Shown here: positions 36,885-48,204 of the stretch, in pieces
Position numbering within the stretch: the stretch's first letter is position 1
How the letters are laid out: each line of letters begins with the position of its first letter
Origin: Epiperipatus broadwayi
Lineage: Eukaryota; Onychophora; Udeonychophora; Euonychophora; Peripatidae
Direction: 5' to 3'
NCBI GenBank assembly: GCA_028023455.1
Contig: JAQFVV010012511.1
Span: forward strand, 1,734,165 to 1,798,164
DNA: 64,000 nucleotides
Made by a program: the position numbers and the translations under genes
The notes under the pieces: generated by a model
Databases searched by the model: none
What the model saw: only the letters and a program-made list of their open reading frames with translations
Told to the model about the DNA's origin: nothing

Positions 36885-36960
36885 AGATTGACAGACTCAA
36901 GAGCTAAAGGTTCATTGTTCAATTCACAGCTGGGAAAATAAAATATGAATCTGGTCAAAT
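36885..36960 (+). mobile_element. tRNA-like SINE head, weak
   Basis: GTAGTAGATTGACAGACTCA resembles an A box region, and GTTCATTGTTCAATTCAC, 30 bp on, resembles a B box. A similar order (GGCAGAATGATGGACTCAAA, then AAGTTCAATTACATCC) occurs at 62.57 kb. Acceptor-stem pairing is not evident, so this is not a functional tRNA. Confidence 0.35.
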
Positions 36961-37078
36961 GAAAACAATAGATCATATATGTAATTAATGTGTTTGTTGG
37001 AAGTGGTTAGCACTTTACTGCTGTAAGATTATATGAGATACTTCTAATAATTTAAATGGTGTATTTCTGAGAACTAAT

Positions 37079-37495
37079 ATATCTGTAATATTAAAACAGG
37101 CAAACTCTCCATATAGTAGTGCCACTCAGTGCAAGTCAGAGTAATCAATGGATGCCAGAAGGCTTGTGCGTAAAATCCCTATCTAGTGCCTCCTATCCAA
37201 TATCCCCAGACTAGTTTCTTGCTTGTGGCTTTCATCAGTGTGAGTGTGGAGCCTGAGCCTTGGATCTAAGGCTCCACACTGATGAAATACACAAGCTAAA
37301 AACTAGTCTGAGGATATTGGATGAATAGGCACTAGATAGGGATTTTATATACAAGCCTTCTGGCATCCATTGATTACTCTAGCTTGCACTGAGTGGCACT
37401 ACTGTATAGAGAGTTTTGCCTGTTTTAATAACAGTTATGAACAAGCATAAGAAATGGTGATCATGTGATGTTTAGTGGCTTAATATCTGTAATAT
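37079..37495. mobile_element. Hammerhead-bearing foldback element, copy E3
   Basis: A 13-bp direct repeat, ATATCTGTAATAT, bounds the insertion (37079-37091 and 37483-37495). The left half is a minus-strand unit and the right half a plus-strand unit, joined near 37253-37262 inside the stem I region. The right end GATCATGTGATGTTTAGTGG followed by CTTAA is the same as in copy E4 and probably marks the true 3' end of the family. There is no coding capacity. Confidence 0.8.
37195..37253 (-). ncRNA. Hammerhead motif, left arm of E3
   Basis: Minus-strand CTGATGA (complement of 37232-37238), GAAAC, ACTAGT and GTC are all intact, and ATCCAA at the outer end survives. Stem II is reduced to two pairs (AAGC...GCAA), so folding would be weaker than in the 3.5 kb copy. 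The plus-strand partner at about 37272-37320 has lost the GAAAC core (AAAAC). Confidence 0.6.
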
Positions 37496-39539
37496 ACTTG
37501 TAACCATAATGTAAAAATATACATATGTGTGTAACAGATAAAGTTAAAAATTGCAAGAATACTACAGCATAAGTTAAATTAAGTTTTCATAGAACATTTG
37601 CTTATAATGGCTAAATTAAAATACTTTAAAAAAGGCAAGTTTACAAAGTAATTAAAACTTCTAATAGTAAAAAGTTATTGATCTATTTGTAATTTAATTT
37701 TAATAATACTTACTGCTTCAGAAAGAAAAGTTGAATGAACCTTTCCATTAACCTTCTGAAGACTTAAATTTTATTTTCTAGAAATAAAATGAGTTAAGTC
37801 TTAGGAGTTAAAACTCAGCATTTGTATTATTACTGCAATCTATTTTTATTCATATAAAAGTTTATATGTTAAGTTTTATTGTGTAAACAAATTTGTTGAC
37901 TCTGAATCCTATTGATAATCAATCAAGACGAAAAAATTTAATTATCTTTAGTACAAATTTCATTTTCTTCTCACTTAACCTATGACATAAATTATTTATC
38001 AATCTAATGTTTAATATTTTTTGTGTTCGTATTTATACTCACTATTGTTTATTAAGAATACACATATGGTGGAATATTTATCTTACAAGATTTTCACCAT
38101 AACTTATTTTTCCACATGAAATATTAAAATTAAAGTATAATGTTTAATAATAGATTCTTTTGTTAAGTTTTACCATAAACAGATGAAGGTTAATAGTAGC
38201 GAAAGTTCTTTTCATTTTATTCTAGAATCTTTTACTGCAAATTAGGATAGTAGATGATAGTATTACCATGTTCATATTTCCAGCCCTGTTTATAGTTTAT
38301 TGCTTTCATCAGCAAAGACTTATGGTTCAAATATGAAAGTGACATATTATATAACTGTATAAGAAAATTGGTTTGCATTCAAAACTTTCTAAAGTTTTTT
38401 AAAATTTCAAGTTATTAACTTAATAATATTAAGAAGTTAAAATTTCCTGTTAAATGTGTTGGTACTAGTTTTGAATACTAAGTTCTCATTGATAAAGTCT
38501 AAATATCAGAAACTGTTTTGAAGATGGTAGTATAAAAGGATTACATTCTAGTGTTCATTTATTACTCAAACTTATATAATTGATGGTCCTATAGTAGGCA
38601 GAAGACATCTATTAAAAAGTAATAAAAGTTCTTATATTTTATGATTATTATATATTTGAATTCAAGATGTTTGATATATGTAGATTAAAGTAAAATAAAA
38701 TATGCTATTCTAAGATCAAACATAACAAATATAATGACAAACTAATGTTTAAATTTATCCAAAAGTTATACATAAACACAAAATGCAAATCATAAGAAGG
38801 TCAAAATTGAAAATCACTTCTCATCTGCTGTTTAAATTTTAAATAGACAATAACTCAGAACAGTGCAATCAATAACAATGAATTTAAACAAGCCAAGATA
38901 TTACTACAGCTCTTATCAGTAATTTTTATTATTTTAGATTTGCTTTAATTAATTGCATTGTTTTGATTTAGTGTTTTATTAAAAATCTTAGTGGGAAATG
39001 AGTAGTACTTTCTATTTTTCAAAAAATTGTATTTGGGTTTTGTATCTAAGTAATACTGCAGGACAAATGTAAATATTAACTTGACAAGATATTTGATATA
39101 TGTTTACAATTGTATACCTATGAATTACTACTAATGAAAAATCAACTATTAAAATAATTTTAATCTGCTATTGATAATTTTGAAAATATTGATATTAATA
39201 ACAATTTAATAAACTTTTTGCTTATTTCATTTGAGAATTAATGTAACTATGTTACCATTAGCACAATATTATATTCTCATATAATGAAGCAATAGCAAAA
39301 TATCACAATTACTCATTTTTAAATGAATGGATAAAATATCATAAAATGGTATCATGATTAATTCAGGAATGTATATTCCAGGCAGTTCTTGATCAATTTT
39401 TGTTGTTAATAGCAGATTTATATAGCATGTGAAAAAGTGAATACTTAGAGTGGAGCTTTGAGGTAATGAGAAAGTGAGAGGTAAAAGGTGAAGAGTATCT
39501 ATTACTTAACATGATATAAATTTCACCAATGAGTAAAAG
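37496..39539. other. AT-rich DNA with one hammerhead-like string
   Basis: No coding signal was seen. On the minus strand at 38276-38312, CTGATGA is followed by A, AGC, a 19-nt loop, GCT, G and GAAAT. This is the same layout as the ribozyme family but with a longer loop and no clear cleavage site. It is too isolated to annotate as a ribozyme. Confidence 0.4.
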
Positions 39540-40100
39540 ATTAGTAAGTACATAAAGAAGCCATTTTTGGTATTGTTGTATTTGCTCTAATCTTTATAAG
39601 ATGATCATTGACAAATGCTTCCTGATTATCTATCTGAACTACTAGAGGACTATATCTCTTTTCATTCCTGGCTGATTCATTTACTGTTTTAAAGAAAAAT
39701 GCTGCTTGGCTAGTGGACGCTTTTTTCTTTGCAAATTACATTTTTGACAATATTGGCAGGATATGTGGTTCCATTTATCGTTCATTACTGATTCAAGAAT
39801 TTTAATGGCAAGCATACTAGTAGAGATCAGTCTTAAATTTATAATCATTTGTTTTTTGACAAATGGGGGTTATTGCTATAGTATATAAACCAAGTAAGTG
39901 GTAATAGCCTTTTGATAAAAAATTAATCATATTTAAAAGAAATTTTGCAGTAAACTGGCTCAAATGGGCATACACAAAATGAGGAATGCCATCCATACTA
40001 GGGTGACCTATGTCTGGTATAAAAGCCAGTTTTTGTATGAATTCATTAAGTGCAACTTCAGTCATTTTCAGGACTACCCAGAAAATTTTTGGAGGAGTTC
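39540..40100 (-). pseudogene. Unidentified protein-like relic
   Basis: I do not recognise the family. A minus-strand frame at 39817-40065 reads LNEFIQKLAFIPDIGHPSM and HFVYAHLSQFTAKFLLNMIN, with balanced composition unlike nearby AT-rich frames. After a stop, the same strand continues with KILESVMNDKWNHISCQYCQ and CNLQRKK (a C..C..C cluster that could be a zinc knuckle). A further shifted segment reads ESARNEKRYSPLVVQIDNQE, and then FVNDHLIKIRANTT. Three readable blocks in one direction separated by frame breaks suggest a decayed gene or transposase of about 180 residues. No start or splice sites are proposed. Confidence 0.4.
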
Positions 40101-41219
40101 AATAATTCTCTATTTTGAAACTTGGTTTTTAAAATAAATATATATGGGTTAATAAAATGTTACCACCTGATACTTTAAGCATACTGGGTATCAGTAAAAT
40201 AATAATTACCATAGTAGATTTAAAAGGTAATCTTTGTCTTTGGGTCATCCAGAGAACTATTTGGATGTCCAAACACAAACATATAACCTTACATCTATAT
40301 AAAACTAACCATTACTGCTCATGATTATCTTGGGATGCAAAGACCTTAGAGGACTGTGAACAATAGAAAATATAAACATATAATACTTAGATGTATGTTA
40401 GTATTAAATAACTTCACTGGAATAACTTAAAACAATGATAGATTAATTTATTGCTTAGAAATAATAACAATAAACATAAAGTTAAAGGTTTGTTAAGTAT
40501 TTTGATTTACAAATAATAGAAAAATGTTATAACAGTATAATTTACACATTTATCAATGTAAGTTTAGGTAACACATATATAAACACAATGACATTCCTTT
40601 ATGATAATACAAAATATTTCAATTATTTAACTACATGAAATTTATCTTGTCATAATAATATGTAAGTGCATGAATATTGATAAATGTGTGCACATTATAA
40701 CAAAAAAATATTTCATTGTTAATAATATAATACAAGTTATTAAACAACAAACATATACTAATATGCGCTCACATATGTACGTATTATAATATAAAATATT
40801 TTTGGTCATTAATTCTAGTTATTTTATTCTACAAATAATAATTTAACACTCATTAATCGCAAATATTCTTTAAGCTAAGAAATATTATTTGATGGCAGTA
40901 TATTAATAATTTTTATTAGTCATTCATTAGATTAAAACCAATTTTTATCTATAAAAAATTTACATAATTCTTCAAACAAAAGCAGACTATAGAATTAATT
41001 GCAACCAAACTATTGTTAAAACAATGTTTTCCAAAATATTTTACATTTATTAAAACTAATGCTGTAAAAATATATGATAAAATTTTATAATGAAAACAAG
41101 CTTATTTTATTTATTTATTTAATCAAAATCAGAATTTAAGTAAAAGATTAAATAGATTTTTTCTAGGTTTGATTTTAAATAATTTATAATACTTTTAAAT
41201 GGCTGCAGAAAGGAGTTTT
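40101..41219. other. AT-rich DNA, nothing recognised
   Basis: No frame, repeat or RNA-like structure was identified between the unidentified relic and the RTE LINE. Confidence 0.4.
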
Positions 41220-41527
41220 GCTATTAACTGAAAGGAGACCCTTTGATTCCTCTTGGAGGCCTTAAAGGAACCGAGCAGGGCAAATTCCTAATGTCCACTC
41301 CATACGTTCTTGTCATTGCAGCTGTTATTACTATGTGATTATTCATATAGTACACGAACATGGATGGGCTGCTCACCAACACGCATTAGCCAGCGTGGTG
41401 AGTTTATTAGCTTTTTACCTCTGAGTTTAAGATCAAGAAACACCATGGTCTTTCTTCTCAGTGCCTGGTAAGGCAGAATGAATGTTTGTGTAAAGGATAA
41501 ATATTTTCCCAATACATATGTACAATT

Positions 41528-42660
41528 ATGACAGACAAAAATAAAGCATGGCCCTTATTCCCAGGAGGCTGTAAAGTCACCAACCAAGGCAGCGGTTGGT
41601 GGCCGAAGGCGGAGGGTGCTAAGAATCCCCTGATTGCGGACCCAGGCTGCCATTTGATGACGACTTTTTATTTAGGTACTTACAACTGCAGATCACTTTT
41701 AAGTGAAGGAAGATTGCAAGAATTAGAAGAAGAACTCTCTTATATTAAATGGGACATTATTGGACTTTGTGAAGTTAGAAGAAAAGGTGAAGAGACAATT
41801 GATTTAAAAAGTGGACATATACTCTATTATAAAGGCACAAATATTGGAAATACAAGTGGAGTAGGATTCATTATAAATAAAAAGTGGAAGAACAATATTG
41901 TGGAGATTGATGGTGTATCGGACAGAGTGGCAAGATTAGTTATACAACTTAATAGCAGATACCAAATGCAGATAATTCAGGTTTATGTCCCAACAAGTTC
42001 TCATAGTGATGAAGTAGTAGAAGATTTTTATATGGATGTACAAAAGGCTTTTGATCAGAGTAAACACCATTTTAAAATTGTTATGGGAGACTTTAATGCT
42101 AGAATTGGTAAAAAAATGAAAGATGAAAGTGCTGTGGGTAATTTTGGTTATGGTAATAGAAATGAGAGAGGACATAGACTTGTGGAGTTTGCAGAAAAAG
42201 AAAAACTTTATATTATGAATTCTTTTTTTGAGAAAAATGTTAAAAGGAAATGGACATGGAAGCATCCAAATGAAGGTACAGCAGAATTGGATTATATTTT
42301 GACTAACAGGAAATACAAATCTGAACTCCAGTAAAAAAAAAATACATATTTCAAGATTGTAATGTTCTTAATAAATTTAACACAGGAAGTGATCATCGAT
42401 TAGTAAGGTGTAAGATACGTGTTAATGTAAAACTAGAGAGACAAAAATTATTAAGAAAAACAATATTTACAGTTGATATTCCTAATCTTCAGAAACATTC
42501 TAATGAATTTAAATTAGAACTTACAAATCGGTTTCAAGTATTAGTAGATTTTGAACATGATTCAGATTTGAATGAAATTAATATGAAAATAACTGATACA
42601 CTTTTGAAAACTGCAACAAAAATAGCTGGTAAAAGAAACAGCAACTGACCAAAAAAATTT
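41528..42660 (+). pseudogene. RTE APE-type endonuclease domain
   Basis: The first ATG at 41528 opens a 268-residue frame. The conserved core starts at about residue 50 with GTYNCRSLL and continues GLCEVRRKGEE (catalytic Glu), QVYVPTSSHS, VMGDFNARIG (catalytic Asp-Asn) and TAELDYILTNR. The final SDHRLV motif is read only in the next frame (near 42393), after a shift in the A run at 42333-42342. A linker then continues to a stop near 42648. The enzyme would nick target DNA to prime reverse transcription. The first 45 residues, rich in G and W, may be 5' leader, so the true start is uncertain. Confidence 0.85.
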
Positions 42661-44457
42661 CTACTGAGACTAGAGAATTTATGAAGAAAAGAAGGAATAT
42701 GAAGATATACAAAAATGATGCATTAAAAAGAATTGAATATCTCAAATTTTGTAAAATGGTGCGGAAAAGAGTTGAAAATGATATAAGAAAGTATAACTGT
42801 GAACTAGCAAGGAAAGCTGTAGAAGAAAATAAAAGTCTTAAGAATGTAAAACAACATTTTGGTATTGGTAGGAAATTTATATCTGCAATAAGAAAAAAAG
42901 ATGGAATTATTACTAAAAGGAGAGATGACATCATGAAATTGGTAGAAGATTTTTATCAAGAATTATATAGTAATAAAGAACAAGTACCTCCTGTATCTAT
43001 TACATCTTCCAAATTGCCCAGAATTTTAAATGAAGAAGTGAGACATGCAATTAAATGTATGAAGAAAGGAAAGGCTCCAGGTAATGATGGAATTATAATT
43101 GATATATTAAAAGAAGCAGGTGAAGAAATAGAAATTTTTTTAGCAAAGTTATATACCAAATGTCTAAATGATAAAGATGTACCGGATGATTGGAAGAATG
43201 CAGTAATAATATTAATATTTAAAAAAGGTGATAAAGAAGATATTAGAAATTACAGACCTATCAGCCTTTTATCAGTTTTATATAAAATTTTTACCAAGAT
43301 AATTACTACTCGTCTACAGAGAACATTGGATTTCCACCAACCAAGAGAACAAGCCGGATTTAAAAGTGGTTTTAGTACAGTAGATCATATCCAGGTATTG
43401 AGAGAAGTTATAGAAAGGACAAATGAATATGAGTTGCCATTATGCTTAGGATTTGTAGATTATGAAAAGGCATTTGATTCTATAAACATTTCTTCAGTCA
43501 TTAAAGCATTAGATCATCAAGGTATAGATCCAGGATATTGTCATATTTTAAAGAATATTTATAAAAATGCAACAGCAACAATTAGATTACATAATGACAC
43601 TAGGAAAGTCAACATTGAGAAAGGTGTAAGACAAGGTGACTCCATATCTCCAAAACTTTTTACAGCAGTGCTGCATGAAGTATTTTGTGGATTAAAATGG
43701 GAAACTAAAGGAGTGAAAGTAAATGGTGATTATTTAAGTCATTTAGATTTCGCAGATGATGTAGTTGTTTTTGCAAATAATGCTTCAGATCTGCAGGAAA
43801 TGTTGCAGGAATTATCAGATGAAAGTAGGACTAAAGATAAATGTTAAAAAGACTAAAGTAATGTTTAATCGATTTGCTCAAAATATGAAAATAAAGATTG
43901 ATTATGATGAATTAGAAGAAGTTAACAGTTACAAATACCTTGGTCAGATTATTAATACAGATGGAAACATAATGGAGGAAATTAATCATAGAATTAAACT
44001 TGGTTGGAGTGCTTTTGGTAGAAATAACTTGATACTAAAAGGAAATATGCCTATGTGTTTGAAAAGGAAGGTTTTTAACAAATGTGTTTTACCAGTTCTT
44101 ACTTATGGATCTGAGACTTGGACAATTAATAGAAGAGCAATTCAGAGACTTCAGACCAGTCAAAGAAGTATGGAGAGATGTATGTTGGGAGTAACAAGAA
44201 GAGATCGTAAATGCAATGTATGGGTAAGAGAACAAACAGGTGTTACTGACCTCATTGAAAAAATTAAAAGATTGAAGTGGAGTTGGGCTGGACATATTGT
44301 TAGAAGAGATGATAATAGATGGACAATTGAAATTTTAAACTGGATTCCAAGAGATTGTAAAAGACCCAGAAAGAGACCACATGTGAGATGGATGGATGAA
44401 ATAAGAAAGTGTGCAGGGGTGATGTGGAGAAGAGAAGCTAAAGATCGGAGAAGATAG
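42660..44457 (+). pseudogene. RTE reverse transcriptase and C-terminal domain
   Basis: In order: KAPGNDGIIIDILKEAG, ILIFKKGDKEDIRNYRPISL, QAGFKSGFSTVDHI, FVDYEKAFDSI (motif A), GVRQGDSISPKLFTAVL (motif B) and LDFADDVVVFA (motif C, both aspartates present). A frameshift near 43820-43830 moves the reading to VGLKINVKKTKVMFN and YKYLGQIINTDGN, then the C-terminal part WVREQTGVTDLIEKIKRLKW, WAGHIVRRDDNRW and RWMDEI, with a stop at 44455. All catalytic residues are intact. Only the frame breaks (near 42660 and 43825) prevent translation. Confidence 0.88.
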
Positions 44458-44749
44458 ATTAAACTTGGAGAGACCTTCATCCTGCAGTGGATTGATAATG
44501 GTTGATAATGATGATGAAATGATTACTTTTAAATATTTGGTTGGTGGGGGGGCAGAAATTATTTATTTAACCATTGATCTGAAATTATTCCAGTTTATAT
44601 ATTTTAGCCTCAATAAATGCAATCTACAAAGAAATTATTGCTCAAATGGAGTTGGTCAAAAGATTTTAGGAATCAAAAAGAAAAGGTATTGTTTTATATC
44701 TAAGAAAATGTTCAAATAAAAAGTTGAGCATAAATAAGTTGAAGGAATC

Positions 44750-44904
44750 TTTTTTAATTTGCAGATATTTAAAAAATGTTATGATAAACTAGAACTAAAA
44801 ATAAATGCTAAAAAGACTATTTTTTTAAGCAATTAAAACACTTCCATGGATTTTCTCAGGAGAAGATTATCATAAATTAAAAAAAGTTTATAATTTCTTC
44901 ATAT
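44750..44904 (+). pseudogene. Older RTE 3' end, left part
   Basis: AATAAATGCTAAAAAGACTA aligns with the motif D region of the neighbouring RTE (43840), followed by AGAAGATTATCATAAATTAA and AAAAGTTTATAATTTCTTC in the place of the EEVNSYKYLG region. It stops abruptly at the LTR boundary, and the alignment resumes at 48205. It is heavily diverged, with no open frame. Confidence 0.65.
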
Positions 44905-46509
44905 TGTAACGTCCACTATGTTATTTAGTGTTTTAAACAAGTTAACTACTCGTACTCAGTGACCAAATTACGTCCTATCTATTAAATTTGTTTCGTCATA
45001 CAATTCAGTAAGATTTAATGGACGCAATTATTTTTCCTGGTCACACAACTCTCTTTTAACTAATGTAGCTACTAAAATAATGGGATAAGTAAGCCAGCTT
45101 TTAATTTATTTGAAAGGCGCCAGAATTCTATATTAGAATTCACTGGCAAACATCCCTTTTTTATTTATTTAGCTATGACAAAATTATCGAGAAACTCTGG
45201 GGGATTGAGTTTCGGTGCAGCGTTGGCAAGGTAAATTATATTTTCAAATCATAATTAAGTTTAATAAATTTATTAATAATCATTAATAACATACAATGAA
45301 TAGGGGTATTAGAAATAAAGATTTTTATTTTAACAAATTAAAATATAAATAATAAAAAACAAAAACATTATGATTTAATTAATAGGAAAGATGACATATG
45401 CGCTAATCTAGATATGAATTAATTAATAATAAAAAAACAGTTCAATGATTATATTTTTTGGGTACACAAGAGTCTCTCGAAGAATAAAATTTGAAGTCTT
45501 GATTGGGATTATTTTGATATCAATTTTTTGAATTGTTTGCAAACTTTGTCACGATTAGGAAAAGTTACTCTTAACTTACCAGTAAGTTGATGTGTGTTTT
45601 TGGGATCTCAAGCTCCTAAAATTTTCATCGGTCTCTTCTGCCAGCGTCTTCCATTATTGTTCTGTTCTATACCCAGAGAAAAGGCATGGCTGTCATGACC
45701 CTTTTATTGCGAAAAGCGGTCTTCACAAGGCCTGTTTCCATTGCTTGCTTGATGACTGGGTACTGCAAGTGGCATGCCTGTGCAGATGTACATTACTGCC
45801 ACAGGTTATGCTCATGAAGAAAAGGCATGGTTGTCGTGACCCTTTTATTGCAAAAAGTGGTCTTCACAAGGCCCGTCTCCATTGCTTGCTTGATGACTGG
45901 GTACTGCAAGTGGCATACTTGTACAGATGTCTATTACTGCCACAGATTATGCTCACAGAAACCTCCAGATTTCAGACACATAACTAGAAGGTATAGAGAA
46001 GACCTAGATTGAGGTTGTCCTCCTTTTATACCCCGATCTAGTTTTGAAACTTCTGTGCATATCTTTCATTTGTTCTTTTATCTGCATATAAGATAATAAT
46101 CTTCTACACTTTCTCTTAAATTTAAGTTACAAAGTTATTATTTTTTTAGCATAATTCTGCCATCTTTAATTATTAAAAAGATTTTTCTAATTGTAATCTT
46201 TTTACTTTTGCAATTTTTTACTTTTCTACTTGCGATCTTTTTATTTTTGAAATTATTTTAATTTATATAGATTAGTAATCTGCATGTCATTTATTCTTTC
46301 CAATTTCTTTTATTTTTAATTACATAAAAAAAATCCGAACGACAATTTTAACTTTCATTGTACATTTTTTTAAAAAAAAAAATTATACTAATCAGAAAAA
46401 AATCTAAAAATGTTTTTCTTTTAAAAGATCGCTAAATTTACTTGTTTTTTTATCTTTTAAATATCTTACCGGATGCCAATATATTTGTACTGTATAAACA
46501 AACTGTACA
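44905..46509 (-). repeat. Left LTR (3' LTR in element orientation)
   Basis: It starts TGTAACGTCC and ends TGTACA on the plus strand, giving TG...CA ends. It shares long blocks with the right LTR, such as TCATTAATAACATACAATGA and GGCGCCAGAATTCTATATTA. It contains a 141-bp tandem duplication (first copies of AAAAGGCATGG at 45679 and 45820) absent from the right LTR, which accounts for the length difference. Frames in this part (45592-45987) look protein-like but are not conserved between LTRs. Confidence 0.82.
45679..45960. repeat. 141-bp tandem duplication inside the left LTR
   Basis: Two consecutive copies of a block run from AAAAGGCATGG to TTATGCTCA. The right LTR has one copy (from about 47515). 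The two differ by several substitutions, so the duplication is not brand new. The block is much richer in G+C than its surroundings and may hold the LTR's promoter or R region (inference). Confidence 0.75.
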
Positions 46510-46717
46510 ATACCACCACCACTGGAAAATGAGAATAAAATAAATGTTTAAACTAATTTTATTCTTAAATTTTAAGTCTCTACTCGGTTTTTCTATACAT
46601 ATTTAAAATATATATTTTTAACTGTATAATCTGGTTTGGCTAGCTCATTTTTATTTTTAAAACTATTTTTAAAATTTTATTATTTTACTCCTATCTCAGG
46701 ACATGGTTATTGTCCAA

Positions 46718-46735
46718 GTCCCATGTTCGGCGCCA
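46718..46735 (-). promoter_or_regulatory. Primer-binding site, tRNA-Lys type
   Basis: The minus strand reads TGGCGCCGAACATGGGAC, one base after the LTR end ...TTACA. It resembles the known Lys-type PBS TGGCGCCCGAACAGGGAC, with one C missing and one T added. This fixes the element's orientation. On the opposite side, the minus-strand sequence before the left LTR (AGTGGTGGTGGTAT) stands where a polypurine tract is expected but is only partly purine. Confidence 0.75.
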
Positions 46736-46736
46736 T

Positions 46737-48204
46737 TGTAATGTCCACTACATTATTTAGTGTTTTAAATGAGTTAACTACTCATACTCAGTGACCAAAT
46801 TATGTCCTATCTATTAAATTTGTTTCATCATACAATTTAGTAAAATTTAATGGACGCAATTATTTTTCCTGGTCACACAACACTCTTTTAACTAATGTAG
46901 CTACTAAAATAATGGGATAAAGTAAGCCAGCTTTTAATTTATTTGAAAGGCGCCAGAATTCTATATTAGAATTCACTGGCAAACATCCCTTTTTTTATTT
47001 ATTTAGCTATGATGAAATTATCGAGAAACTCTGGAGGATTGAGTTTCGGTGCAGCGTTGGCAAGGTAAATTATATTTTCAAATCATAATTAAGTTTAATA
47101 AATTTATTAATAATCATTAATAACGTACAATGAATAGGGGTATTAGAAATAAAGATTTTTATTTTAACAAATTAAAATATAAATAATAAAAAACAAAAAC
47201 ATTATGATTTAATTAATTGGAAAGATGACACACATGCTAATCTAGATATGAATTAATTAATAATAATAAAACAGTTCAATGATTATATTTCTTGGGTACA
47301 CAAGAGTCATTTGAAGAATAAAATTTGAAGTCTTGATTGGGATTATTTTGATATCAATTTTTTGAATTTTTTGCAAACTTTGTCACAATTAGGAAAAGTT
47401 ACTCTTAACTTACCGGTAAGTTGGTGTGTGTGTTTTGGGATCTCGAGCTCCTAAAATTTCTATCGGTCTCTCCTGCCGGCATCTTCCATTATTGTTCCAT
47501 TCTATAACCGGAGAAAAGGCATGGCTGTCGTGACCCTTTTATTGCAAAAAATGGTCTTCACAAGGCCTGTTTCCATTGCTTGCTTGACGACTGGGTACTG
47601 CAAGTGGCATACCTGTGCAGACGTCTATTGCTGCTACAGGTTATGCTCGCAGAAATCTCCAGCTTTCAGACACGTAACTAGAAGGATAGAGAAGACCTAT
47701 ATCGAGGTTGCCCTCCTCCTTTTATACCCTGATCTAGTTTTGAAACTTCTGCACATATCTTTTGTTTGTTCTTTTAACAGCATATAAGATAATAATCTTC
47801 TACACTTTCTCTTAAATTTAAGTTACAAAGTCATTATTTTTTTAGTATAATTCTGCCATCTTTAATTATTAAAAAGATTTTTCTAATTGAAATTTTTTTA
47901 CTTTTGGAATTTTTTGACTTTTCTACTTGCGATCTTTTTATTTTTGAAATTCTTTTAATTTATCTAGATCAGTAATCTGCATGTCATTTATTCTTTCCAA
48001 TTTCTTTTATTTTTAATTACATAAAAAAAATACGAACGACAATTTTAACTTTCATTGTACATCATTGTACGTTTTTTTTAAAAAGTAAATTGTACTAATC
48101 AGAAAAAATCTAAAAATGTTTTTCTTTTAAAAGATCGCTAAATTTACTTTTTTTTTTTTAGCTTTTAAATATGTTACTGGATCAATATATAAACAAACGG
48201 TACA
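46737..48204 (-). repeat. Right LTR (5' LTR in element orientation)
   Basis: It starts TGTAATGTCC and ends GGTACA (decayed from TGTACA). It matches the left LTR throughout apart from the missing 141-bp duplicate and a small extra CATTGTAC near 48062. The short open frame at 47521-47787 corresponds to the GC-richer block and is not preserved in the left LTR. Confidence 0.82.

Larger units (their letters stand above)
41220..44520 (+). mobile_element. RTE-clade non-LTR retrotransposon, nearly full length
   Basis: A 5' region that is less AT-rich (41220-41527, with GGATGGGCTGCTCACCAACA) precedes an APE-type endonuclease, a reverse transcriptase and the C-terminal domain typical of RTE LINEs, of the kind often annotated in databases as craniofacial development protein 2-like. 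The 3' end finishes in TGATAATGATGATGAAATGA, as RTE elements often end in TGA-type repeats. The coding region is broken by at least three frameshifts, two of them close to A-rich runs, so this copy is inactive but fairly young. TSDs were not located. Two older relatives lie at 44.75-48.7 and 52.8-54.05 kb. Confidence 0.85.
44905..48204 (-). mobile_element. Short LTR element nested in an RTE relic
   Basis: Two direct repeats of 1605 and 1468 bp, both running TGTAA...(T/G)GTACA or its decayed form, flank only 227 bp of internal sequence. The flanks carry a 4-bp duplication ATAT (44901-44904 and 48205-48208). A primer-binding site complementary to a tRNA-Lys-like 3' end sits one base from the right LTR on the minus strand, which sets the orientation as minus. 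There is no gag or pol, so the element is non-autonomous (TRIM-like with unusually long LTRs) or an internal deletion derivative. The LTRs have clearly diverged, so the insertion is not recent. Confidence 0.82.

Noticed and set aside
42578-42934. Minus-strand frame of 118 residues
   Set aside because: It is antisense to the RTE linker and RT N-terminus and is hydrophobic because it mirrors a K/E-rich sequence.
45592-45987. Plus-strand frame with repeated H/C-rich segments, at first sight a zinc-binding protein
   Set aside because: It lies inside an LTR, arises from a 141-bp tandem duplication, and the other LTR does not keep the same frame.
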